Shown: positions 6,828 through 12,694 of the stretch, piece by piece
Numbering within the stretch: the stretch's first letter is position 1
How the letters are laid out: each line of letters begins with the position of its first letter
Origin: CAZNUM01 sp046861615
Lineage (GTDB): Bacteria; Fidelibacterota; Marinisomatia; Marinisomatales; TCS55
NCBI GenBank assembly: GCA_046861615.1
Contig: JBHHUS010000048.1
Location: 1 to 12,694, forward strand
DNA: 12,694 nt
Direction of reading: 5' to 3'
Program-made: the position numbers and the translations under genes
Notes under the pieces: model-generated
Databases searched by the model: none
The model's input: the letters and a program-made list of their open reading frames with translations, nothing else
Told to the model about the DNA's origin: nothing

Positions 6828-8495
6828 TTAGAAAGTTTGTTCCTCTATTTGAATCGGACCCAATTCAACATCCCAATTGGCCCGGATTGAAATTGTGTCG
6901 GGGACAACGTAAAACCATTCACTGGGCTGAAACGGATAAGCCTTTCCGAAGGAGTAGTCTCCATCCAGATCACGATCCTCAAACAACATTAATTGGTAAA
7001 ATCCTTCAGGTATTTCATTATATTGAAATTGCAGGCTTGAATTTACGAAGGCCGTAAATCCCTGGGGCGCTTTTTTCACCGGGGTTAGCAGGGTCATCAA
7101 AGACTCACGGGAAGAATCCGCTATTGTTCCCTCCAATCCCCCGTACCCAATCTTCCTCCCACTGTGAATGGTAATGGTTACAACAGAATCCTTAAACGAT
7201 CGCCCCGCCAAAGGATTAATTTTTTCCGCAGCTAAGGTGAGTCGGTAATCTTTTTTAGGCTGCCAGCCTGTCTCCGGTTGTATTTCGACCCACACCGGTG
7301 ATTTCCATTCCAATTTCAATGCCACCGTATCTGAATCTCCTGCAACCAGAGGAAAAGTCAGTTCATCTGCTAAAACTACAGGTGTGGAAAAGGTCAATGA
7401 CAGCGGTGGACCGCTGTTTTTATCCGGGCTCAGGGTAATAGACGTATCGGGGTGGAGTAATTCTAAATAACTGGTATCCGGTTCCGCCGGAACGCGAATT
7501 CCCAGCGTAGTCCGTTTCAAAACCAGACTGTCGACAGAATAAATATCTCCTACGGTGACGGTCATTTTACCAGGCGGCAAACTATCCGGGGAAAGGATTA
7601 AATATTTGTTACGATTTTTATAATCAACAAATGACCGCGGTTCAAGAATCCTGCCGTCCGCCAGCGTCAGGAAAAGGGAATCCATTTGCTCGTTTTCTTC
7701 CAGAGGGCGACTGAAGTAGAGCCAGCCCCACCGGTGGCTGACCCATTCCCCCCGCTCCAACCGCAAGGGTGGCGGTTCCCGCCAGGGACGAATATTAATA
7801 TTTTCAACAACACCATTTTTGTTGAGAAAGTATTTCCGTTGAGAAGGCACCCCGTAATTTGTCCGCTCGGGATTCAGTGCCAGCCCGGCGGATTGACGCT
7901 CCACCGCTATTAAGGAAAAATCGCCAGTCGGTAGATATTTAAACCTAAAATAACCGTCGTCGTCAGTATCTGAAAGGTACAGCGGCAAACTGGCAAACAG
8001 GCTGTCATCTCCGGTGGATTTCCAAAGGTGGATAGTATACGCCCCGGTCCCATAGACCCGACCATTGATACTGCCCTGATCAATGGCTCCGCCGGTGCTG
8101 AAGGCAATCTGGATCGGTTCAGCCAGAGGGACGTTGTGTTCATCCTTCAGGTCCCGGCTAAGGGTCAGAACATAAGTCTGATCCACCTCCAGGGATTCAG
8201 GAAATTCAAACTCAAGGATTTTCCCTTTGTAGATGATCGGCAGCTTGGTTGCCAACCGGGGAGCAACACGCAGAGCAGCGGAGATGGATTGCTCAGCAAT
8301 GTACTCAGAAAATTCCAGTCGCACTGTTCCCCCGGTAAAATGCAGGGTACCGTTTTCAGGGATAACAGAAATTAATTCCGGCGGTGTGTTATCCTCCGGA
8401 CCACCACCGGGGGGCGCAACCGCTGCACATCCCCACCACAGCAGAATTTGTGAATGCAAAAGGAGCGCTGAAAATATTTTACGCGGCAGTGTCAT
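6828..8495 (-). CDS. Ig-like domain (SbsA/Big_5-type) lipoprotein
   Basis: A 555-aa exported protein. Residues 1-22 form a signal peptide (basic MTLPRK, then a hydrophobic core) ending at C23 in LLWWGC, a lipoprotein-type cleavage site, although the lipobox is not ideal (Trp at -3 and -2). After a Gly/Pro-rich linker, PPELISVIPENG starts a bacterial Ig-like domain (about 38-133) ending in the usual AFSTG strand. Later there are beta-rich segments with a carboxypeptidase-like GxVYGTG...FxFKYLPTGDFSLIAV stretch (about 143-200) and a C-terminal segment containing DRDLDGDYSFGKAYPF. In FCB bacteria such proteins are outer-membrane or surface lipoproteins of unknown function. Its start overlaps the end of sfsA by 17 nt, and manC follows after 1 nt. 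Confidence 0.88.
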   Translation of the reverse strand: MTLPRKIFSALLLHSQILLWWGCAAVAPPGGGPEDNTPPELISVIPENGTLHFTGGTVRLEFSEYIAEQSISAALRVAPRLATKLPIIYKGKILEFEFPESLEVDQTYVLTLSRDLKDEHNVPLAEPIQIAFSTGGAIDQGSINGRVYGTGAYTIHLWKSTGDDSLFASLPLYLSDTDDDGYFRFKYLPTGDFSLIAVERQSAGLALNPERTNYGVPSQRKYFLNKNGVVENINIRPWREPPPLRLERGEWVSHRWGWLYFSRPLEENEQMDSLFLTLADGRILEPRSFVDYKNRNKYLILSPDSLPPGKMTVTVGDIYSVDSLVLKRTTLGIRVPAEPDTSYLELLHPDTSITLSPDKNSGPPLSLTFSTPVVLADELTFPLVAGDSDTVALKLEWKSPVWVEIQPETGWQPKKDYRLTLAAEKINPLAGRSFKDSVVTITIHSGRKIGYGGLEGTIADSSRESLMTLLTPVKKAPQGFTAFVNSSLQFQYNEIPEGFYQLMLFEDRDLDGDYSFGKAYPFQPSEWFYVVPDTISIRANWDVELGPIQIEEQTF

Positions 8496-9216
8496 TTGAT
8501 GTCTGTTGGAGCTTCACCGGAGCCAAATTTACGGGTATTTCATGCGAATATGTCATTTCCATTTCAGTGATGTTGGTAGTGATACACCAGATTTTCACTC
8601 CCAACCGGTCAGCCTCCTGTAGTGCGGTGGCAAACTTGGGATCCCGCTCCCACATGGGCCGGAAAGCGTGAGCATCCGGCCGTTGACAGACAAACAGAAT
8701 CCCCGCCCCAATTCCACGACTACTCAGTACTCCCAGCGTTCTGGCATGGCGGGACCCTCGTTCCGTCACGGCATCGGGAAACTGAGCAATCCCTTCGCTG
8801 ACAAAGGTTACCGATTTTACTTCCAGGTAAAAGGGTTGTTCCCTGGAATCGGTCAATAGAAAATCAAAGCGGTGATTTTCATAAGGGATTTCCCTTTGAA
8901 GAATTCGATAATCTCGCAAAAAGGGTAATCGCTGGTTTTCAAGACATTCCCGGACAAAACGGTTCGGGAGGACTGAAACCAGAGAAATCAAGGTATTGCT
9001 CTGTTTTACCATGACTGTAGAGTAGGCTGTTTTTCGTCCGGAGTTAGCCGGAGCCGGGCGTAGAAAAACCTCTGCTCCGGGTATTAGCAACTCCCGCAGA
9101 CGGCCGGGGTCCGGCAGGTGACTGGCCACCGTTTTACCATTCAGCTCCACCAACGTTAAAAAGCGATTCGGGCGCTCCAGAAAACGCCCTTTTAATAACG
9201 GACCTTCGATCTTCAT
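8479..9216 (-). CDS. sfsA: DNA/RNA nuclease SfsA
   Basis: A 245-aa cytoplasmic protein with the whole SfsA pattern: the OB-like N-terminal part with RFLERPNRFL and SHLPDPGRLREL (32-43), followed by a PD-(D/E)xK nuclease-like core with RFDFLL (116-121, D118), LEVKSVT (131-137, E132 and K134) and the family-specific FPDAVTERGSRH (146-157). SfsA was first linked to sugar fermentation gene expression in E. coli; the fold is that of a nuclease. The length matches the family (about 235-245 aa). It heads the sfsA-lipoprotein-manC run. The leader lacks a strong Shine-Dalgarno sequence (GGGAAAAT before ATG), but the N-terminal match MKIEGPLLKGRFLERPNRF supports this start. Confidence 0.95.
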   Translation of the reverse strand: MKIEGPLLKGRFLERPNRFLTLVELNGKTVASHLPDPGRLRELLIPGAEVFLRPAPANSGRKTAYSTVMVKQSNTLISLVSVLPNRFVRECLENQRLPFLRDYRILQREIPYENHRFDFLLTDSREQPFYLEVKSVTFVSEGIAQFPDAVTERGSRHARTLGVLSSRGIGAGILFVCQRPDAHAFRPMWERDPKFATALQEADRLGVKIWCITTNITEMEMTYSHEIPVNLAPVKLQQTSNDTAA

Positions 9217-9236
9217 TTATTTTCCCAAAGTTCAGT

Positions 9237-9271
9237 GCCGATCCTTTTCATCCCAACTTCCAATGATCGGC
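9237..9271 (-). repeat. 7-bp inverted repeat in the sfsA leader
   Basis: GCCGATC (9237-9243) and GATCGGC (9265-9271) form a perfect 7-bp inverted repeat with a 21-nt loop, about 20 nt upstream of the sfsA start. It could fold in the sfsA leader RNA or be an operator. There is no T-tract on either strand, so it is not a terminator. No regulator can be named. Confidence 0.3.
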
Positions 9272-9278
9272 TGTAAAT

Positions 9279-9306
9279 TTGATCTGAATAATAATGATTA
9301 TTTTTG
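9279..9306 (+). promoter_or_regulatory. Bacteroidota-type promoter (TTG / TAnnTTTG) for the hisC unit
   Basis: TTG at 9279-9281 is followed after 17 nt by TATTTTTG (9299-9306), which fits the TAnnTTTG -7 element and the 17-23 nt spacing described for Bacteroidota (Flavobacterium/Bacteroides) primary sigma factor promoters. It points toward the aminotransferase gene and would give a leader of roughly 55-60 nt. The region is AT-rich, so a chance match is possible. Confidence 0.4.
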
Positions 9307-9315
9307 GAACTCAAA

Positions 9316-9337
9316 CCTGAAATCCGTTCTCTTCAGG
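9316..9337 (+). other. Small leader hairpin before hisC
   Basis: CCTGAA (9316-9321) pairs perfectly with TTCAGG (9332-9337) around a 10-nt loop, between the predicted promoter and the hisC start. GGAGA overlaps the 3' arm but lies over 30 nt before the ATG, too far to be its ribosome binding site. There is no T-tract and no His codon run, so I see no support for attenuation. Confidence 0.25.
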
Positions 9338-9372
9338 AGACGGCGCAATATTAATTACACGTGGATTAGCCC

Positions 9373-10458
9373 ATGCCTTTAGTCCCAGCCTATATTAAAG
9401 AATTAGCCAATTACACTCCGGGGCGATCAGCGGAAGAAGTCCAGCGTAAACTGGGTCTGGAAAAAGCGGTGAAACTGGCCTCCAATGAAAACTCGCTAGG
9501 CCCCTCCCCCCGGGCCGTGGCAGCCATGAAAAGAGCCATGTCCACTGTACATCGGTACCCCGATGCCACCGGATTCAACCTGCGGGCGAAACTGGCTCAG
9601 CGTTTCAAGGTGAAGATTGATAATGTAGTTCTGGGCGCTGGTAGTGAAGGCATCATGTCCACTATTATGCGCACCTTTTTGCTCAACGATGATGAAATCG
9701 TCTCCGCTGCTAATTCATTCATCGGTTTTAAAGTGCTGGCCAACGCCTCCGGAAGAAAAATTCACTGGGTACCAATGCGCCACCATCGTTACGACCTGGA
9801 GGCCATGGCTGAAAATATTAACGAATACACTAAAATAATTTATATTGCCAATCCGGACAACCCCATGGGGACCTATATCACCCGGGAAGAATTCGAGGCT
9901 TTTTACCAGCACGTACCTGAACGGGTGTTGATCATTTTAGATGAAGCCTATTATGAATATTGTCAGGAGCTGCCCGATTATCCCGATTCCATGACGTATC
10001 GTTACGATAATGTCATTACCCTGCGTACCTTTTCAAAAGCCTACGGTCTGGCCGGCGCCCGGATCGGATATGGATTTGCCCATGAAGACCTGATCAGAAA
10101 CCTGATGAAAGTAAAAGTCCCTTTCGAGCCATCCTTCCCCGCCCAGGTGGGCGGTTTTGCCGCTTTGGATGACGATAAATTTCTGGAACGCACGATCAAG
10201 GTCAATCGAAAAGGCATTGAATTTCTCACCGGTGAAATGGAGCGCTTCTCCGTTCATTTTATTCCCTCGGCGGCTAACTTTATAACCACTATCTGGGAAT
10301 CAGAAGAAACCGCTGCCCGTACCACCCGGAAATTACTGGAAATGGGAATCATCGTCCGCCACCTAAAATCTTTCGGCTGGCCCAATTGTATCCGTATTTC
10401 CGTCGGTCTGGCCGATGAAAATATATGCTTCATCAAGGCCCTGGAATTGCTGCGCTGA
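9373..10458 (+). CDS. hisC: Histidinol-phosphate aminotransferase (HisC-type, class I/II PLP enzyme)
   Basis: A 361-aa fold-type I PLP aminotransferase. HisC converts imidazole acetol phosphate to histidinol phosphate with glutamate in histidine synthesis. Visible residues: ASNENSLGPSP (36-46) at the N-terminus, RYPD (61-64), the PLP-contacting NPDNPMGT (160-167; usually NPNNPTGT), LDEAYYEY (189-196) with D190 and Y193, the Schiff-base lysine K222 in TFSKAYGLAGARIGYG, phosphate-binding R230, and R341 in CIRISVG for the substrate carboxylate. An in-frame TAG two codons upstream fixes the start at this ATG or later, although there is no clear Shine-Dalgarno sequence. No other his genes adjoin it, so it could also serve aromatic amino acid transamination, as some HisC homologues do. 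It is the first gene of a three-gene plus-strand run. Confidence 0.92.
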   Translation: MPLVPAYIKELANYTPGRSAEEVQRKLGLEKAVKLASNENSLGPSPRAVAAMKRAMSTVHRYPDATGFNLRAKLAQRFKVKIDNVVLGAGSEGIMSTIMRTFLLNDDEIVSAANSFIGFKVLANASGRKIHWVPMRHHRYDLEAMAENINEYTKIIYIANPDNPMGTYITREEFEAFYQHVPERVLIILDEAYYEYCQELPDYPDSMTYRYDNVITLRTFSKAYGLAGARIGYGFAHEDLIRNLMKVKVPFEPSFPAQVGGFAALDDDKFLERTIKVNRKGIEFLTGEMERFSVHFIPSAANFITTIWESEETAARTTRKLLEMGIIVRHLKSFGWPNCIRISVGLADENICFIKALELLR

Positions 10459-10494
10459 GGGTAAAACATCCCTGCCAATTGATTTTGAATTAAT

Positions 10495-11115
10495 ATGATT
10501 TTTGATCCTGATCAACAGTCATTCAAGGACAATTATAAACTGATGACCGGATCAATCCTGCCCCGGCCGATTGCCTTCATCTCCACAATTTCGAAAGACG
10601 GAGTGCTGAACCTGGCACCTTTCTCATTCTTCAATGGCGTTTGTTCGGATCCGCCGACAATCATGTTTGCCCCGGGGCGCCGGAGTTACGATGGGAAGAT
10701 CAAAGATACCCTTCGAAATATCCGTGATACCGAAGAATTCGTCGTAAACATCGTTTCTGAAAATTTTGCCAATCAAATGGTGATCTGCGCTACTGACTAC
10801 GATCCCGAAATAAATGAATTTGAAATTTCCGGTTTGACGGCTGTTTCCGGCATCAAAATAAAACCCCCAAGGGTGGCAGAAGCAAAAATCAGTTTCGAAT
10901 GTGTGCTGAACCAGATTATTGAAGTAGGGGATAAAAACCCAGGCAGCGGATTTGTAGTGCTGGGAAGGATTGTGTTATTCCACGTGGCTGACGACGTTAT
11001 TAATGAACGACGTATCGATCTCCGAAAATTGAAACCTGTTGGCCGTCTGGCCGGAAATTATTACACCCGGCCGGAAACCATTTTCAAAATCGTCCGTAAA
11101 ATCCGGCCGGATTGA
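10495..11115 (+). CDS. Flavin reductase family protein (FMN-binding split barrel)
   Basis: A 206-aa protein of the flavin reductase-like split-barrel family, which binds FMN and often reduces free flavin with NAD(P)H or acts as a partner oxidoreductase. The hallmark N-terminal stretch is present: GSILPRPIAFISTISKDG (19-36), then LNLAPFSFFNGVCSDPP (38-54) where the flavin lies, and DTLRNIRDTEEFVVNIV (71-87). The closing GRLAGNYYTR (183-192) is typical of the longer branch of this family. Length is normal. It starts 36 nt after hisC with only an AT-rich leader and no Shine-Dalgarno sequence, as does the gene after it. The physiological substrate cannot be read from the sequence, and nothing ties it specifically to HisC. 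Confidence 0.9.
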   Translation: MIFDPDQQSFKDNYKLMTGSILPRPIAFISTISKDGVLNLAPFSFFNGVCSDPPTIMFAPGRRSYDGKIKDTLRNIRDTEEFVVNIVSENFANQMVICATDYDPEINEFEISGLTAVSGIKIKPPRVAEAKISFECVLNQIIEVGDKNPGSGFVVLGRIVLFHVADDVINERRIDLRKLKPVGRLAGNYYTRPETIFKIVRKIRPD

Positions 11116-11153
11116 TTCATTCCAGCCAGTTTTAAAATTATTCTTTCATTAAG

Positions 11154-12092
11154 ATGACCGACCCCAAAACCTCCCTGGAAAACCGGATTGCAGCCGCCCA
11201 GATGATCGGGAACGTGGGTTCTTTTGAATACATGGTGCCTTACCCCAACCTCGGTTCACTGGTGGAAGGTCAAACCATTAAATATGGAGAAAAGCTCGTT
11301 TTTGTGGACTCAGGATTAACCAATAATCGTGTTTTCCAACTGGTACAACAAACAGCCAACTGGCTGACCGCTCAAAAGATCCATCCGGGAGACCGGGTAT
11401 TAGCGGAAACACTGCCCTTTCCCGAAGCAGCGATCCTGGCCCACGGTGTTTGGAGTCTGGGTGCCATTTTAGTTATAACCGGAGATCAAGATTACAATTT
11501 AGCCACTGACTTGACAACACCGGTAATAACGGTTCCGGAGGATGTTGATTTGCTCCGGGAAATCAGGCAACAACCGGCAGAATTTATTCCAACCTACCGA
11601 CCACAATTGAACCAGGAAGCGCTGGTTCTTTGCAACGCCGGCACGGGGATTCGCCTCAGTCACTACAATTTACTGGTCAACACCAACGGCGTTATGCAGG
11701 CCCTCAAGCTGGAAAATGAACTGACCTTTTTTGTGGATCTGCCCCCCACTTCCACGGCCTGGGTGGTTCTGCAGCTACTCCTGCCCTTTTACAGCGGTGC
11801 AGCTATTACCAGTCAAAACCCCGATCTCCGAATTGCTCTACCGGAACAGGATCCCAATACCGATTTTATTGTGGATTTTGACTGGACCAGCTTGGAGGAG
11901 TTGAATCCACCCCATCTATATGTCAAGCCGGAGAATACAGCCTTTTTAGCCTTGAACCGGGACCCCCTCCATTTAACGGCCCTGAAAGGTGGAAATAAAC
12001 CTGACTGTATTCAGGGACATTCCGTTATGATGGGCTATCTTGATGACAGGTTGAATGAACGTGTTTACAAAGATGGGTGGCTCAAAATCTGA
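11154..12092 (+). CDS. Short, eroded ANL-superfamily (AMP-binding) protein, probable pseudoenzyme
   Basis: A 312-aa protein that follows the course of an acyl-CoA synthetase/adenylation N-domain but is much shorter than the usual 500-plus residues. Matches are the N-terminal FVDSGLTNNRVFQLVQQTANWL (49-70 region), IHPGDRVLAETLPFPEAAILAHGVWSLGAI (76-105 region) and the end segment GHSVMMGYLDDR...KDGWL (288-310). The ATP-binding P-loop, normally TSGTTGxPKG followed by TH, has shrunk to NAGTGIRLSHYNLL (161-174) without the lysine. No GYGxTE motif is visible, and the protein stops just where the TGD aspartate and the C-terminal domain should begin. There is no frameshift inside the frame, so it is open but probably not catalytic. 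It ends 10 nt before the convergent peroxiredoxin gene, which may mark the break that removed its C-domain. It could instead be a retained binding or scaffold protein. Confidence 0.72.
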   Translation: MTDPKTSLENRIAAAQMIGNVGSFEYMVPYPNLGSLVEGQTIKYGEKLVFVDSGLTNNRVFQLVQQTANWLTAQKIHPGDRVLAETLPFPEAAILAHGVWSLGAILVITGDQDYNLATDLTTPVITVPEDVDLLREIRQQPAEFIPTYRPQLNQEALVLCNAGTGIRLSHYNLLVNTNGVMQALKLENELTFFVDLPPTSTAWVVLQLLLPFYSGAAITSQNPDLRIALPEQDPNTDFIVDFDWTSLEELNPPHLYVKPENTAFLALNRDPLHLTALKGGNKPDCIQGHSVMMGYLDDRLNERVYKDGWLKI

Positions 12093-12102
12093 CTCCCCGA
12101 TC

Positions 12103-12558
12103 TTAACCAATGTCGGATAATACTTCCCTGGCGTGCGTTTTGGTTTTTACCTTGGGATAGGCCCTTTCAATCACTCCATTTTCATCAATCAAATACGAAA
12201 TTCGATAGACACCATTGTATTCCCGCCCCATGAACTTTTTAAGTCCCCAGGCTTCATACGCTTTCAGGGTATCTTTACTTTGATCACAGAGCAGTGGAAA
12301 CTGAAAATTGTATTTATCTGAAAACTTTTTCTGAGCCCGGGGGGCATCGGGGCTCATACCTAGAATGACGGTATTCTTTTCCTGAAATTTCTGGAATTCA
12401 TCCCGGAATCCCTGACCTTCAATAATTCAGCCCGGGGTATTGGCCTTCGGGAAAAACCAGAGAATAACCTTTTTCCCCCTGAAATCACTCAATTTTACCA
12501 GATTTTCGTCAGCATCGGGTAATTCAAACTCCGGTGCCGGGTTGCCTACGCTTAACAT
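12103..12558 (-). CDS. bcp: Selenocysteine-containing peroxiredoxin (Bcp/PrxQ type), UGA read as Sec44
   Basis: A thiol peroxidase that reduces hydroperoxides in the cytoplasm. The minus-strand frame from ATG 12558 runs through one TGA (12429-12427) to the stop at 12103, giving 151 residues, the normal Bcp length. The TGA is codon 44, in FFPKANTPG-U-IIEGQGFRD; E. coli Bcp has PGC followed by FRD at the same spacing, so the UGA replaces the peroxidatic cysteine. The resolving cysteine usually five residues later is Q49; the only cysteine is C91 in FPLLCDQS. After the UGA the frame continues as good Bcp sequence (GMSPDAPRAQKKF, YNGVYRISYLIDENGVIE). The start has a near-ideal AAAAGGAGG with a 4-nt spacer. 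A SECIS-like hairpin follows the UGA. The alternative is a nonsense-mutated pseudogene; position, intact flanks and hairpin favour Sec. Gene callers would report only the 84-residue tail from ATG 12357. Confidence 0.85.
12393..12411 (-). promoter_or_regulatory. Candidate bacterial SECIS hairpin after the UGA
   Basis: On the minus strand GGA-UUC (12411-12406) pairs with GAA-U-UCC (12399-12393), giving six base pairs with one bulged U (12396 or 12397), closed by the 6-nt loop CGGGAU. The apical G's lie 22-25 nt after the first base of the UGA. Bacterial SECIS elements are short stem-loops inside the coding region, with a G or GG in the apical loop at about this distance, and E. coli fdhF also uses a bulged U. 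A second, mutually exclusive hairpin includes the UGA itself (12428-12406) and has loop AGG. Confidence 0.6.
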
Positions 12559-12562
12559 GGTG

Positions 12563-12571
12563 CCTCCTTTT
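12563..12571 (-). promoter_or_regulatory. Ribosome binding site of the selenocysteine peroxiredoxin gene
   Basis: The minus strand reads AAAAGGAGG, then CACC, then ATG: an almost complete anti-16S match at a suitable spacing. It fixes the true start at 12558 rather than at the internal ATG at 12357, which has no such site, and so decides that the UGA lies inside the gene. Confidence 0.85.
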
Positions 12572-12694
12572 GTCTTTAATCCTTTGCAGCTTGAATTTAC
12601 TGCATTTCAGGAAAACCATTTTAGGAATCCGGGGGAATACCTCATCGCTGTCTACTGAACAAGCTGTTAACCTGTTAGACGAACCCTGTTTTCA

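Noticed and set aside
9288..9314. Sigma-70-like promoter for sfsA: TTGAGT, 15 nt, TATTAT on the minus strand
   Set aside because: The 15-nt spacing is short and the segment is AT-rich; it could be chance, so it is not listed as a feature.
12090..12092. Second possible Sec codon: the TGA ending the AMP-binding-like gene
   Set aside because: Read-through would give residues unlike the TGD-containing ANL continuation, no cysteine is expected at that site, and the sequence beyond is antisense to the peroxiredoxin gene.
12070..12104. Imperfect hairpin spanning the two convergent stop codons, a possible bidirectional terminator
   Set aside because: AAGATGGG pairs with CCC-G-ATCTT only with a bulge and an 18-nt loop, and there is no T-tract on either strand.
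12440..12658. Plus-strand 72-codon open frame over the peroxiredoxin start
   Set aside because: It is antisense to well-supported Bcp coding sequence and its ribosome binding site, and shows no recognisable protein features.

Overview
The window looks like bacterial chromosome of moderate GC from the FCB side of the tree (a Marinimicrobia- or Calditrichota-like lineage). This is inferred from gene content and style: a lipoprotein with a bacterial Ig-like (SbsA/Big_5-type) domain, a long-tailed sodium:solute symporter, an EF-G-like second elongation factor, several genes without a clear Shine-Dalgarno sequence, and a promoter matching the Bacteroidota TTG/TAnnTTTG type. The phylum is not proven from this window.

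Layout. 1-310 holds, on the minus strand, a complete tRNA-Asn(GUU) gene, then a second tRNA-Asn 3'-half-like copy whose T loop is split by a 34-nt hairpin, then a strong intrinsic terminator. 311-5375 (minus) is a tight run: EF-G-like GTPase, HIT-family hydrolase/phosphorylase, a 3-helix small membrane protein, and a sodium:solute symporter that shares one base with the small gene. 5482-9216 (minus) is a second tight run: sfsA, Ig-like lipoprotein, mannose-1-phosphate guanylyltransferase, and a 93-aa conserved-looking protein of unknown function. A 156-bp divergent intergenic region (9217-9372) separates this from the plus-strand genes: a HisC-type aminotransferase, a flavin reductase-like split-barrel protein and a short, eroded ANL-superfamily (AMP-binding) protein. 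From the right edge a minus-strand peroxiredoxin gene converges on them. 12559-12694 is the leader of that gene, and I see no coding sequence in it.

The most notable result is at the right edge. The peroxiredoxin (Bcp/PrxQ) gene at 12103-12558 is interrupted by one in-frame UGA exactly at the codon for the peroxidatic cysteine. The gene has a near-perfect ribosome binding site, both halves are intact in one frame, and a hairpin with a G-rich apical loop and a bulged U lies about 22 nt after the UGA. This is what a selenocysteine-encoding gene looks like. A conventional gene caller sees only an 84-aa C-terminal fragment here.

How the genes work together: the two minus-strand runs look like housekeeping/transport and envelope/sugar-nucleotide operons with translational coupling (1-nt overlap, 1-nt gap, 17-nt overlap, 4-5-nt gaps). 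The plus-strand trio is spaced by fewer than 40 bp and is probably one transcript started by the promoter at 9279-9306. No mobile element or CRISPR array is visible; the tRNA 3'-end duplication is the only possible trace of past integration.
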